Of a DNA stretch of 64,000 nucleotides, positions 44,040 through 55,081 are shown piece after piece; position 1 is the stretch's first letter; each line of letters opens with the position of its first letter. The notes under the pieces are model-generated. The model did no database searches, was not told where the DNA came from, and was given only the letters and a program-made list of their open reading frames with translations. The stretch comes from Chinchilla lanigera. Lineage: Eukaryota > Chordata > Mammalia > Rodentia > Chinchillidae. Made by a program: the position numbers and the translations under genes. Location of the stretch: positions 1,693,653-1,757,652 of the forward strand of contig NW_004955470.1 in assembly GCF_000276665.1 (NCBI RefSeq), read 5' to 3'.

Positions 44040-44115
44040 GCGGCGGCCGCACTCAGGACAGCAGCCACCGCTCCACGCTAGCGAGAAATGGGCGGAGCCG
44101 CGGAGCCTCCTGGGA
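43590..44115. promoter_or_regulatory. CpG island over POLR1B exon 1
   Basis: GC-rich DNA with many CpG dinucleotides covers exon 1, the start of intron 1 and the presumed start site, unlike the AT-rich introns nearby. This is typical of a housekeeping promoter. Confidence 0.75.
43863..44039 (-). CDS. POLR1B: POLR1B exon 1, residues 1-59
   Basis: Starts at the ATG at 44039-44037 ([10 protein letters not shown]) and ends in phase 0 before donor GTGATC. The residues after the first few match the known N-terminus of RPA2 ([19 protein letters not shown]). It lies in a CpG-rich block. The plus-strand open frame over it is a GC-rich shadow. Confidence 0.95.
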
Positions 44116-44151
44116 AATGTTCCTCCAGTTCCGCCCGACACTAGTCCTCCC

Positions 44152-44158
44152 CTTTTAT
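44152..44158 (-). promoter_or_regulatory. Candidate TATA box of POLR1B
   Basis: The minus strand reads CTATAAAAGG, a near-perfect TATA box, about 115 bases before the POLR1B ATG. A start site about 30 bases on would give a 5' UTR of roughly 85 bases. The downstream DNA is GC-rich and resembles a CpG island. Placement is inferred; no transcript data are available. Confidence 0.5.
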
Positions 44159-44218
44159 AGGGTCGGCTTGGAACCAAAACCACGGCCTGAACGGGCCGAT
44201 TAAAACTGTGCAGAGCAG

Positions 44219-44386
44219 CCGGGTATGGTGGTGCACGCCTGTAATCCCAGCACTCGGGAGGCGGAGGCAGGAGGATCCTTGCGAGTTCGAAACCATCTTG
44301 GGCTACAAAGTGAGCGCAAGGCCAGCCTGAACTGCATAGCGAGACCCTGTCTCAAAAAGACAAAAACAAAAACAAAACAAAAAAAA
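44219..44386 (+). repeat. B1-type SINE upstream of the POLR1B promoter
   Basis: Starts about 60 bases upstream of the TATA box. Flanks AACTGTGCAGAGC and AACTGCGCAGAGC form a 13-bp duplication with one mismatch. Confidence 0.92.
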
Positions 44387-44814
44387 AAACTGCGCAGAGC
44401 TAGAGCAGAGGGACCCAGACCTTCCTCAGTTCCGTCCCCCACCCAGATTCCTCCTCCGATGGGAAGTTAGGGAGGGGGCGTCCAAGTGGATTTACAGTCT
44501 AAGGCCTAGTGAGACTATGAATTCTTTCTCTATGCTAATCAAACAGAGTGCTTGCTATCGTGTATTTAACTGTATTGTATCACTGACACACAGTAACCAC
44601 ACACATTTATACGTGCTGGTAAGTTTGGACTTGTGTGTATGTATACTTGTGTGTGCACTTCTGTGTATACTTGTGTATACAACCATGAAATCATCACCAA
44701 AATTAATACAACGAGCGAATCCACCACTCTCCAAAGTGTCCTCCTGCCCTTTGGGAATCCTCACATCAACTTTACCTTTTCCTACTTCAGCTGGTAATTT
44801 CCACTCCTGTATCT

Positions 44815-44936
44815 TTTTTTTTTTTTTTGAGACAGGATCTCACTATGTAACCGAGGCTGACCTTGAACTCTTGGCAATCCTCCTGCCTCAGTCTCTCAAG
44901 TGCTGGAATTACAGGTGTGCACTTCCTTGCCTGGAA
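44815..44936 (-). repeat. B1-type SINE, short
   Basis: TTTTTTGAGACAGGATCTCAC to CACTTCCTTGCCTGG. Confidence 0.85.
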
Positions 44937-45134
44937 GAAAACCCTTCTTTCTTTCCCTCCCTCCTAGTTAGGGACTCTTGGGAGACAGGAAATTAAAGGG
45001 ATTATTGCAGAAGCAATAATTTCCATCACTATACAAACTAGCAAAGTTCTTTTTAAGAAATTCACAGATCCTTTATCCTTCTTCCACTAACAAACCATTT
45101 TTCTGCTCCTCTTTACAACACAAATTGTAAAAAG

Positions 45135-45235
45135 ACTGGGGATATAGCTCAGTGACACAAGTGTCTTGTGTGGAAAGTGCAAAGTCCTGAATTTGATTCC
45201 CAGTACCTCCCCCCCCCCAAAAAAAGATACTAAAG
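45135..45235 (+). repeat. ID-type SINE, young
   Basis: Perfect 16-bp duplication CACAAATTGTAAAAAG (45119-45134 and 45236-45251). The tail is a C-run followed by A. Confidence 0.92.
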
Positions 45236-45294
45236 CACAAATTGTAAAAAGGATTGACCACCCTTACTTTCTCTCCACTGTTTTCAGGTATAGT

Positions 45295-45470
45295 ACTGGG
45301 GTTAAAGTGAGCACTGAGCTCCCTCCCCAGCCTTTATTATTAGTAGTAATATTTTGATTTGAGACACAGTCTGGCTAAATTGCTCAGGCTGGCCTTTAAT
45401 TTGAGATCTCCTGCCTTGGTCTCCCCAGCAGCTGGGATTACAGACATACACCACCACACCCCATTTATCT
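45295..45470 (-). repeat. B1-ID dimeric SINE
   Basis: Old reverse dimer; GCACTGAGCTCCCTCCCCAGCC then TTTGAGACACAGTCTGGC. Confidence 0.65.
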
Positions 45471-45606
45471 TTTTTATTGTTGAGTTGTAACAGTACTTCA
45501 GATAGTCAATGCGAATCCTTATTTAGCATGTGATTTGCAAACATTTTCCTCAATTCTGTGTGTGGTTTTATCTCCCTGATGGTGTTTTTTGAAGTAAAAA
45601 ATTTTA

Positions 45607-45713
45607 TTTTTTTAAATTTAAAAAAAATTTTTTTTTCCAGTACCAGGAATCGAACTCACGACCTCACGCTTGCCAGGCAGGCGCTGTGACGCTGAGCTAA
45701 ATCCCCATCCCCA
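45607..45713 (-). repeat. ID-type SINE, young
   Basis: Perfect 15-bp duplication AAGTAAAAAATTTTA (45592-45606 and 45714-45728). Confidence 0.93.
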
Positions 45714-46032
45714 AAGTAAAAAATTTTAATTAAGCACTGTTTATTTGTTGTTATTGTTGGTGTTGCTTGCGCTTTTGGTATTACATCTGAGAAATCAGTG
45801 TCTAACCAAGGTCATGAAGATTTACCCATAAGCTTTCTTCTAAGAGTTGTAGCTTCAACTTTTATGCTTACATCTTTGATCTATTTTGCATTAATTTTTG
45901 TATATGGTATAAAAAAGATATATCACATCATTCCTTCATATGTGTATCTGAAGTTGTCTTAGCGCCATTTGTTGAAGACTTTCTTTCCCTCAACTGCACT
46001 GTCTTAGCCTCTTTGTCAAAAATCAGTTGAAC

Positions 46033-46243
46033 AAGCCAGGTGAGGTGGTACACGCCTGTTATCTCTGCACTCAGTAGGCTGAGGCAGGATGATCACTGGA
46101 AGTTCCAGGCCAGTCTGGGCTACATAGTGATTTCGAGGACAGCTGGCACTACAGAGTGAGACCTTGCCTCAAAAAAAAAGATAAAAGGAGCTGGGGTTGT
46201 ACTTCAGTGGTAGAGCACCCCTAAGTTTGGATCATCCATACAA
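46033..46243 (+). repeat. B1-ID dimeric SINE
   Basis: Inserted in the L1; perfect 15-bp duplication AAAAATCAGTTGAAC (46018-46032 and 46244-46258). Confidence 0.93.
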
Positions 46244-46259
46244 AAAAATCAGTTGAACA

Positions 46260-46427
46260 AAGCTGGGTGTGGTGGCACATGCCTGTAAGTTCAGCACTTG
46301 GGAGGCTGAGGCAGGAGGATTACTGGAAATTCAAGGACAGCCTGGGCTACATAGTGAGTTCAAGGCCAGCCTGAATTACATAGTGAGACTTTGTCTCAAA
46401 AAAAAAACAACAACAAAAACAAAAACA
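46260..46427 (+). repeat. B1-type SINE
   Basis: Directly after the dimer's duplication; A/C-rich tail (AACAACAACAAAAAC). Confidence 0.88.
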
Positions 46428-46512
46428 GGCCAGGGATACAGCTCAGCAACACAGTGCCTGCCTGGCAAGCGCGAGGTCCCCAGCTTGATTCCTGGTTCAA
46501 CAAAAACAAACC
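46428..46512 (+). repeat. ID-type SINE
   Basis: GGCCAGGGATACAGCTCAGC to CTTGATTCCTGGTTC, placed in the tail of the B1 before it. Confidence 0.85.
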
Positions 46513-47027
46513 CAAAAAGTCAACTGAACATAGTTGTAGGGGTTTATTTCTGACTGAATTCTATCCCTCTGATCCTACCATCTGTCTTTCTACCAATACC
46601 ACAAAATTGCAATCAACACAGATCTGTGATTAATTTTGAGTTTAGGAAGTGTACATCCTTCACCTCTATTCCCTTTCCAGCTTGCTTCAGCTATTCCTGG
46701 TTCTTAGGATTTCTATATGAATTTTAATGTCAACTTGTCAATTTGCATGAAAAGGGGAGGTCAGGTTCTTAAGAGAGCCTGCATTCAAATTATAGTTCAA
46801 TTTGGGGCCTATTTTCATCTAAGCAGTAATTGTCTTCCAATCCATGATCAAACTGCCTTACATTTATTCAGGTGTTTTTAAATTTTTTTCAAAGACTTGT
46901 AGTCTGGGGTGTACAAATGAACTTTTTCATATTTATTCCTAAGTATTTGTTTTTGGTGCTGATATAAATGGGACTTTCTTAATTTCATTTTCAAATTGTT
47001 CATTTATAGTACACAGAAATACAATTG

Positions 47028-47180
47028 AAACGGGTGTGGCAGCACACGCCTGTAATCCCAGCACTTGAGAAACTGAGGCAGGAGGATTATTGCGAGTTCA
47101 AGATCAGACTGGGCTAAAAAGTGAGCTCAAACCTGGCCTGAACTGCATAGTGAGACCCTGCCTCAAAAAGAAAAAAAAAA
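47028..47180 (+). repeat. B1-type SINE
   Basis: Flanked by AGAAATACAATTG and AGAAATATAATTG (47015-47027 and 47181-47193) within the L1. Confidence 0.92.
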
Positions 47181-47456
47181 AGAAATATAATTGTGTTTTG
47201 TACACTGATCTTGTATCTGGTAACCTTACTGAACTCATTTACTCTATGTAATTGTTTTTGTAGGTTCCTTAGGATTTTCTATAGACGACGTCATCTGCAA
47301 GACGATAGGTATACTTCTTCCTTTCCAAAGTGGATGCCCTTTCTTCCTTCCTTTTCTTTAACTCCTCTTTCTAGAATCTTTCTGAATGAAGTATTTTTGT
47401 TTTCTGTGTGGTATTAAGAAGAAAACGTTCAATCTTTAACCATTAAATAGGATGTA

Positions 47457-47586
47457 GCTGGGCATCGTGGTACATGCCTGTAATCCCAGCACTTGGGAGA
47501 CTGAGGCAAGAGAGTCACTTAAGAGTTTGAAGCCAGCATATGTATCCTACATAGTGGATGTAGGCCAGCTATGACTGTGCTTAACT
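47457..47586 (+). repeat. B1-type SINE, broken
   Basis: GGGCATCGTGGTACATGCC onward. Its 3' part is disturbed by the displaced L1 copy that follows. Confidence 0.75.
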
Positions 47587-47602
47587 CATAGATATTGGTC
47601 CC

Positions 47603-47692
47603 CAACTACACTCCTCATAGATATTGGTCTGTTTTCTTATGCTGTCTCTGTTTGGATATCACACTAACAGTGGACTCATAAACTGAGTTAGG
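47603..47692. repeat. Displaced copy of an L1 segment
   Basis: About 85 bases (AACTACACTCCTCATAGATA onward) recur at 48429-48513 with few changes. See findings. Confidence 0.85.
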
Positions 47693-48061
47693 CCAGCCTG
47701 CCTGTGTTTAAAAAACACCCCCAAAAGAAACCCATGTCCCTCAGGATTGGAAAGGTATAAAATAAATAAACATATAGATGTAGTCCATGGGTTTTCCCCA
47801 AATTGTCCTTTGTCAACTTCTTTATCCCTTTATGAAGTTCCTGTTTTCTTCCTGACTTGTTTTCTTAATTGAAAAAACAGTATATTGTCAAATAACTTCT
47901 GTGACTATTAACATAATCATGTAGGTTTTCACTTTTTTCTTTCTGGTTTTTTGTTTTGTTTTGTTTTTTGACTTTTTCTATTAAAATGGTGTATTATATT
48001 GATTGAATATTGTGAGTGGTACACTGTATTCTTAGGCTAAATCCTACTGGTTATAATGTGT

Positions 48062-48378
48062 GTAATGGTTGATACACTGTGTCAACTTGAGAAGTTAAGA
48101 AGCTTAACTAAGTGACTCAGTAGTTCTACATCCTAGGGTGTACAGGACCCACCCTAGGGCGGGTAGCCTGCTTACAAAATACTGGAGGAAAAGAGGCATG
48201 CTCTCCCCCTTTTTACTGTCTTCCACCATCATGAACTGTTGCCTTTCTGCCATGTGCCATCCTGATTATGACTGACATAGACTGAAACCTCTACAAACTG
48301 TGAGCTAAATAAACCTCTCCTCCCTTAATTTTGGGCACCAGGTATTTTGTCCCAGCAACAAGAGAAAAATAAGACAAT
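48062..48378 (+). repeat. Unnamed interspersed repeat (AACTGTGAACC family), copy B
   Basis: GGTTGATACACTGTGTCAAC, then ACCCACCCTAGGGCGGGTAG and AACTGTGAGCTAAATAAACC, ending CAGCAACAAGAG. Inserted in the L1. It resembles common rodent repeats that end this way, but I cannot name it. Confidence 0.55.
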
Positions 48379-49180
48379 GTGTAATTCTTTCTATGTCATT
48401 GGCTAATTTACTGTTGGAGACTTTTTTCAACTACACTCCTCATAGATACTGGTCTGTTTTCTTGTGCTGTCCCGGTTTGGATATCACATTAACAGTGGAC
48501 TCATAAACTGAGTTAGGAAATATTCTATTTTTTGGAAGAGTTTGTGGAAGACTATTTTTTGGAAGAATCTGTGGTAGTAATCCTTCTTTAAATGTTTGGT
48601 AGAATGAAGCCATCTGGTCCTGGGCTTTCCCTATGAAAAGTTTTTTTAAATTATTAATTCAGTCTTTTTACTTGCACATTTTTATTGGTGTAGAAAATAA
48701 CAATATTTGTTATACTGATTTCTAATTTTACTCCATTGTGGTCAAAAAACATGAGCAGTCTTATTTCAGTCTTCTTACATTCACTGGGGCTTGTTTTATG
48801 GTCCAACAGATGATGTATATCAGAGAATGTTCCATGTACATTTCAGGACATGCATCTATTGCTGTCCAGTAGAATATTCTGTAGATATTTGTTTGTTCTA
48901 GTTGGTTTAAAGTGTTTTTTGTTTCCTTATTAACAATCTGCCTTGTTTTATCCATTATTGAAAATGGAGTATTGACAGTTCCAACTATTATTGTTGAATT
49001 GGCTACTTCTCCATGTCAGTCAATTTTTGCTTTATGTATCTTGCATTCTCTTGCTAGATGCATGTTTATCCTGATGGATTGATCCTTGTACCTTTCATTA
49101 TAAAGCATCTTTGTAGTGGCAATTTTTTTTTATTAAAGCCTATTTTGTTGAATATTAGTGCAGTCACTCTTGCTGTCTTT

Positions 49181-49271
49181 TTGTTATTTTTTATTTTTGG
49201 TACCGGGAATTGAACTCAGGACCTTGCACTTGCCAGACAGGTGCTTATGCTGTTGAGCTATTTCCCTGGCT
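49181..49271 (-). repeat. ID-type SINE, young
   Basis: Perfect 15-bp duplication ACTCTTGCTGTCTTT (49166-49180 and 49272-49286) inside the L1. Confidence 0.93.
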
Positions 49272-49343
49272 ACTCTTGCTGTCTTTGAGTTCCTATTTGC
49301 ATGATATATATTTTCACATCCTCCTTTTGTCAACCTATTTGTG

Positions 49344-49528
49344 GTTTGTGTGTGTGATACTGGGGATTGAACCCAGGGCCTTTGCTCTGAGCTACATCTC
49401 CAGCTCTTTTTATTTTTTATCTTTAGATAGGGTCTCACTAAGTTGCTGAGGCAAATTCAATCTTATGATCCTCCTGTCTCAGCCTCCCAAGTGCTGAGAT
49501 TATAGCTATGTGCAACCACACATGGCTC
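49344..49528 (-). repeat. B1-ID dimeric SINE
   Basis: Reverse ID half TACTGGGGATTGAACCC then B1 half TAGATAGGGTCTCAC. Confidence 0.82.
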
Positions 49529-49589
49529 CTCTGAGTTTTTTTTATCTAGAATGGGCCTCTTAGATAGAATGTAGCTGGACTGTGTTTTA

Positions 49590-49668
49590 TTTGTTTTTGT
49601 TTTGTGAGTTTGGGTCTTACTACATAGTTTGGGCTGGCCTTGAATTTGGGATCCTTTTGCCATGGCTG
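49590..49668 (-). repeat. Truncated B1
   Basis: TTTTGTTTTGTGAGTTTGGG to CCATGGCTGGC; the middle is deleted. Confidence 0.65.
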
Positions 49669-51921
49669 GCTAGCTTCTATGTTCTTAGGAAGATATCTAA
49701 ATTTTTCAAAACTGCTTATGGATATCTTTCCCTCTAAGTTTTTTAGTTTCTTGTCTGTTCCAGTGGTTATAGCTATCTCAGAAAGTTGCAACGTAAAATA
49801 ATTGCTGCTATCATTTTTGACAAGTAGACCCAGGAAAAACAGTTGCTTAGTCTGGGCAAGCTCTGAGTCACAGCAAAGAAACACAAAGCCCTAAGATTGG
49901 GGATTTAATAGAGTATCAGGTGAAATGATGACAGGTCTCTGTTAACAGGGCTTTGGAGGTGGCTCCAAGCCCACTCTGTACCCTACAGCGGTTGCTAGGC
50001 AGCTGGACTTCACCACAGTTTTAAGATTGTTGGTTTCCAATGTGCCATGGAGCTGGGAAATGGGGATAGGAAGGGGGCAGATTAAAATGTCAGAAACTGT
50101 CATTCTTACCGAGATGCAAACATTTTTCTTGAATAAGTATTTTCTCCATTGCTGCAAGCCTTTGGTTAATGTCCAGCTTCCCTGGTGCTCTGTTGCTTTT
50201 ATGACAGATGGGACATTCCCACTACCAACACTCATATGATACCCTCTTATGTGAATTTTAAAAAAGGAAAGTTGTTTGTAGCAATCTTCAACTTGTGCCA
50301 CAAAGGATCCCATAATTTCCTTGCCTTTAGGGATACTTGAGGGCAAACATCTTTCAAATATTACTGAATTTCTGTGGCCACAGGATAACTTCAGGTTCTT
50401 TAGGAAGGGGCAGTTGCTGGCAGCAAACGGACAACCTCTTGCGGAGGTAGGTCCTCCAGTATCACTGAACCTGCTCTTAAGAAGCTGCCTGTGAACGCTC
50501 GACCCTGCGCTTTGTCCACACACTCTCCGCTAGGCCAGTGCATGTGTCCCATCACATCTCAAATGTTTTTGCAGTTGGGTGCCTAAACCAGGCATCTGAC
50601 ATGGAAGGACCCTCCTCAGTGCCAGAGGGGTGCTTAGGGGTAGAAGCAGGCCGTAGGACATGTAAGAGTTCAAAGCATGCAGCCTCACAGCACAAGAAGT
50701 TACAAGTTAATGACAGTTTCCATAAACAAATCCCTTCCACCTAAAGACTGAGTGCCTGAGGTGGAAGATTACAGGTATTCAAGAATTTGACCTGAGTGCT
50801 GGGCCTTTGTGCTTAGGAAGGTCGTCCTGGCTGTCTGGGTGATTACGGAAGTTTCCTCATGTTTGAAGCCCGGGAGGCTCCCCTTCACAACCATCCATCT
50901 CACCTCATCATTTCCACCATGATTCAGAGAATACCCAAGACGCGTGGGAAACAATGGACCAGATTCTGGCAGCTGAAATTGTTTCAGTGTTTCACCTTTA
51001 AGCAGCTCATTCATTTTGAAGGATAAGCTTATGTAAGGAACAACTTCCTTGGGTCAGGAAATTACGGCCACATCTGGCTTATTTTTTGTATGGCCTGTGA
51101 GTTTGGGATATTTTTGCACTTTGTAAGAGTTGTGGAAAAGACAAAGAATGTGCAGCATAGACCCTGAGTAGCATGGCTGCCTCCGCTAAGTAATGGTACC
51201 ATGGATTTAAATAACCAGTAGGAGAGTCGACATCTACAATAAGATAACAGAACCAAGAGGGGCAAAAACGCTTGAAATATCATTACTTTAATGCTCCAGG
51301 CATTTTAAACATTCACAAAATTGCCTTATTTCTGAAATAATTCCTTCGGAGGTACAGATTCTGCGTCCAGGATCAGAGACACGTATATCGCTGAACGTTT
51401 TCTACAGCACCCACACGCCGCACCCAACCCGCTACTGGCACCTTGTCTTCATTAGTAGAGTCCCCTCTGCCACCCCCACAACAGGACTGGCATCACCCGT
51501 CAACACAACGGCGACTGCTCATGGAAACATTTTGTAGCTTTACGGACCCTCGCTGGTTCTGTGGATCCCAGCATGCTTCCAGCACCGTCAGGCATTCCAT
51601 GCACCTGACCATGACCCTGGGGATCTCACAAAGCATCACATCAGCTGGGATCTAGGCCGGCATCTGCTCCACCCCGCCATACAAACACCGAGGCACTTAA
51701 ATGTTCTTGGTAAAATGGAGTCTATAATCACCGTAGTTCAGTGTGAGGGGAAGGGCTTTTCTCTCGTAGCTAATTAGAACTTTAACACATATTTAGTAGA
51801 TTTGTAAATCCACATCTGTTTACATTTGCGGTCAAGGCTTCATAAACTTTATATTAAGCAGATATGAGTTTCCAAACACTGAGGAGAAGCAAATAGAGAA
51901 CCTGCTTAGACAATACTGGCT

Positions 51922-52076
51922 TTGTTTTTTTTTCCTTTTGAGACAGGGTCTCGCTATGCAGTTCAGGCTGGCCTTGAGCTCACTTTGTAGCCCAGGCTGG
52001 TCTCGAACTCACAATGATCCTCCTGCCTCAGCTTCCCGAGTGCTGGGATTACAGGCGTACACCACCATGCCCGGCA
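51922..52076 (-). repeat. B1-type SINE, young
   Basis: Perfect 12-bp duplication ACAATACTGGCT (51910-51921 and 52077-52088); near-consensus. Confidence 0.93.
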
Positions 52077-52394
52077 ACAATACTGGCTTGTACCATGAAT
52101 ACAGATATCAACATCTGGGTGTTCCTAAAGAAATGCCTGTTTCCAAAAAGAACTTTTTTTTTTTTTCCAAAGGCTTAAGCCTTAAATGGTTCTTCCAGGG
52201 TAGCAATGCATTTTTTCTCCCTCTTTAGGCAGTAATTCAAGGCATCTCAAGACACTGCTGCTGCCTGAGGTTCTGGTTTAATTGCCCAGGGCTGGAAGGA
52301 GAGTGAAGCTATAGGCACCAAGAGTTTGTTTTAAAAGGTTTGCAGATGTTTGTAGCATGTAGTCAGTATGGTACTAAAGGCTCTTGAGTTTTCC

Positions 52395-52545
52395 TGTTCT
52401 CGTCTGTCCTCACGAAAAGCCCTTGAGGTAGTCCCTGGTCAGGCAACAATCTCTTCCATGAGCAAGAAACTAAGGCACAGAGAGGTGGGGGGCTCCTCTG
52501 ATACTGCGCAGTCAAATAACAGAGCCAAGATTGGAATCGACATCT
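52395..52545 (+). repeat. MIR
   Basis: GAGCAAGAAACTAAGGCACA, GAGAGGTGGGGGGCTCC and AACAGAGCCAAGATTGGAAT fit MIR. Confidence 0.7.
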
Positions 52546-53488
52546 CCAAATAAATCACACCTCTGCTCCCAGCACCGGCAGTGCTTACACGGGCCCACCC
52601 TGTGACACTGGGGACTCAGGCACAACCAACGGGGCCAAGGGCACCATGGGAGGATATGGGAAAGCTCTCAGCCAGCCTTCCTACCTGACTGGAAATAAAT
52701 GCCTTATAGAAATGCTTTGCACAGGTGCACGCTCGGAACCATGTGAGGAAGGAACTGCCACTTTTCTTAAAGCCTCGCTTTACTCACAGGTATGCAATGC
52801 ATTCAGCTTTCTTGGAAAATCTATCAGGATCCACAGACTTTCTAACACCTGAATTCTGAGCTCCGTCACTGGATGAGTTGGAAAACCCTGAAATGTTCCT
52901 GTGAGTTGGGTCCCAAAGCACAGAGAACCCTCCAGGCTTTCCTCATTGCCAGCCCACCCAGACCTGCCAAGAACCCAGAACCTTTACGTCCTAAATCACT
53001 GTGCCTCGTGCTGCGATGGGATCATACCTCACTCCATTCTCAGGGGTTCCCGCCTGCTAACCCATCAGCTCGCTGAACCTCCAGCATTGACGTACCATGG
53101 GCTCTTATTTTGCCCTGGATGTTAACTGTATTCTCCATATTACAGGTACCCAGTGGGACTTTGCATAATTCCTAATTCCTGCGAGCACCAATCCGGTTGG
53201 GACCTTCACCACTTCACTGTAACACCTTTGTATCCAATCACTCATCACTGTCTCTAGCACATAATGTCTAACATTACTCCTTTTTCATCAGCAGCTTGCG
53301 TATCTCATCCTATGTGAGGAGGTAATGCTTTTCTCTGTCTTTTGTAAACATCTCACCTGACTGCAGAACCTGCCAAGCAAAAACGAATACTGGAGCACAC
53401 AAGAGGGAGTAGATCATGTCCTGGGGAGGAGTACAGATTCCCGTGTGTTTGCTGCTGGGATTTCCAGTACACTCTTAAGAAAAGCCTA

Positions 53489-53625
53489 GCCAGGTGTGGT
53501 GGCACACACCTGTAATCCCAGCACTCGGGAGGCGGAGGTGGAGGATCGCAGTGAGTTCGAGGGCAGCCTACAGAAGTGAGTTCAAGGCTGGCCTGAACTG
53601 CACGGCAAGACCTTGTCTCAAAAAA
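53489..53625 (+). repeat. B1-type SINE
   Basis: Perfect 11-bp duplication AGAAAAGCCTA (53478-53488 and 53626-53636). Confidence 0.93.
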
Positions 53626-54969
53626 AGAAAAGCCTAAGTATTTGGATCACAGTGATGACAAAAAACATCTTTCCACTGCTAGGGACGTGGCCTCCCAAGA
53701 AGCCTCCCGCGATCTGTGGATCAAAATATCACTTGATCTGGTACTGAGAAACCACATCTTTGTATACCTTTGTATACCTTTGTTGAAACTTACAAGAAGC
53801 TGCAAGGAGCTCTGGAACTGCCTCTTTCCCATCTAGGTAGGACACACACTTACTCAGAGAGCCTCTCTCCCGACGCTTCCAGGCACAAGCAGACTCAGAA
53901 TCCTTCTTGGGATGGAACCCGTCCCACCAGCTCTTAGAGAAGGTGCTTGAAGCACAAGGAAACCAAAAAGAGGGGAAGACACCTGTGTCTGGCCAGGGCC
54001 ATCTGGAGGGGATACGAGGCATGGAATTCTATCTCCCTGACTCTCAAGATTTTATAAATTTTTAAAAATTGAAGGAAAGGAGACTTTGCAGGTCTGCAGT
54101 TAGCATTCTGATTAAAACAAAAATAACTGAGAATCGTCATATTTCAAAGACACCCCCCTCACACACACGTTCAACCTCTTAAGTAAAGCAAGATACTGTA
54201 TGGTTTGTCCTCTCTCATGCTTATTTGAGGCTTCTAAGCTTGGCAGACTTGCTGCTTTGTTTCTGAAACATGCAGAGAGCAGCTCGAGAGTGCACAGTGG
54301 GTGCTGTTTGGGCCCTATCCAGAGGACCCCCGACAGGAGCTGGACCCCTCGCCACCGGAAAGGAGATGAGGACAGCAGCCTCCGCAGAGAGGCCGACACA
54401 CGGCACGAAACTAAGGACTGTTGGTGCATGCTTGTCCAGAGTTTAGGAGGACAGAGTATCGCGATGGGGACGAGCAGGGACATATGGGCCGCTCCAAAGT
54501 GCTCTAACATCCACTTTGTGTCCCAGAAAGCCAGGCTGCAGCTGGGCACAGAGCTAAGGCACTACGGCTGCAGCGGGTGGGTGGAAAGACCAAGCAGCAG
54601 CCCCGCAGTCTGCCACACGTGGGAGGACAGCTCTGCCCCCAGCGCCGCCTAAGCAGAGACCTCCCAAGGAAGAGAACACACAGGCACCAAAGCCCTGCCT
54701 TCGCCCCCACAGATGAACATTCCGCTCCCCGCTCAGAGACATGTGCCTCAGCTTCCTCCACTGCAACAGCACTGCTGAGAGCTCCCCAGGGCAGCTCCCT
54801 GAGCAGCCAGCTCCGGGCGTCGCTTCCTCTTCTCCTGCTGTCTTCTGTCACACTGTTCAAGTTGCCTCTCTTTCCCAGCTCGGCTTGCTATGGAGTAGTC
54901 CGGTCATCTCGCCTCGCCGTGGAGCAGGACCTTGTGCATTTCCCGAGGCAGCTCTGAGGGCCCCGTCGG

Positions 54970-55081
54970 TCACAGCTTGATGAACGCAGCTAGCTGTGGC
55001 TGCTGCTCCACATCTGGAGGCGGGAAGACACTGGATATGGCTAAGTCCACGATGCCCTGGCACAGTTCTGCATAGAGCTTC
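54970..55081 (-). CDS. TTL: TTL last coding exon, residues 340-376 and stop
   Basis: 112 bases after acceptor CATTTCAG. It encodes [19 protein letters not shown] then [17 protein letters not shown] and TGA. Confidence 0.96.

Larger units (their letters stand above)
45729..49590 (-). repeat. L1 ORF2 relic, fragmented
   Basis: Read on the minus strand this is L1 ORF2 in order from the region between endonuclease and reverse transcriptase to near the 3' end. At 48632-48606 the minus strand encodes SPGPDGFI, the conserved reverse transcriptase motif. The plus strand shows familiar antisense L1 text such as CTTAGGATTTTCTATA and TTATTCCTAAGTATTTG. Broken by stops, several SINEs, one other repeat (48062-48378) and a local duplication. 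No active frame. Confidence 0.8.
49690..54969 (-). other. Presumed TTL 3' UTR and downstream DNA
   Basis: Mostly unique sequence past the TTL stop. By eye I find no AATAAA on the minus strand here; ATTAAA occurs at 52282-52277 and 51292-51287. One MIR and two B1 copies interrupt it. A 193-codon minus open frame (50523-49942) resembles no protein I know. Confidence 0.35.

Noticed and set aside
43554..44081. 175-codon plus-strand frame at the POLR1B promoter
   Set aside because: Antisense to exon 1 in a GC-rich island where stops are rare; no recognisable protein.
44040..44183. In-frame upstream ATG that would lengthen POLR1B by 48 residues
   Set aside because: It lies upstream of the TATA box, and the known protein starts at the downstream ATG.
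44200..44442. Frames in SINEs, such as those reading [14 protein letters not shown]
   Set aside because: This peptide recurs in many places because it is the reverse translation of B1 copies.
54200..54957. Overlapping frames of 100-150 codons near the TTL stop
   Set aside because: Present on several frames and both strands at once, with no family match; expected in GC-rich 3' UTR.
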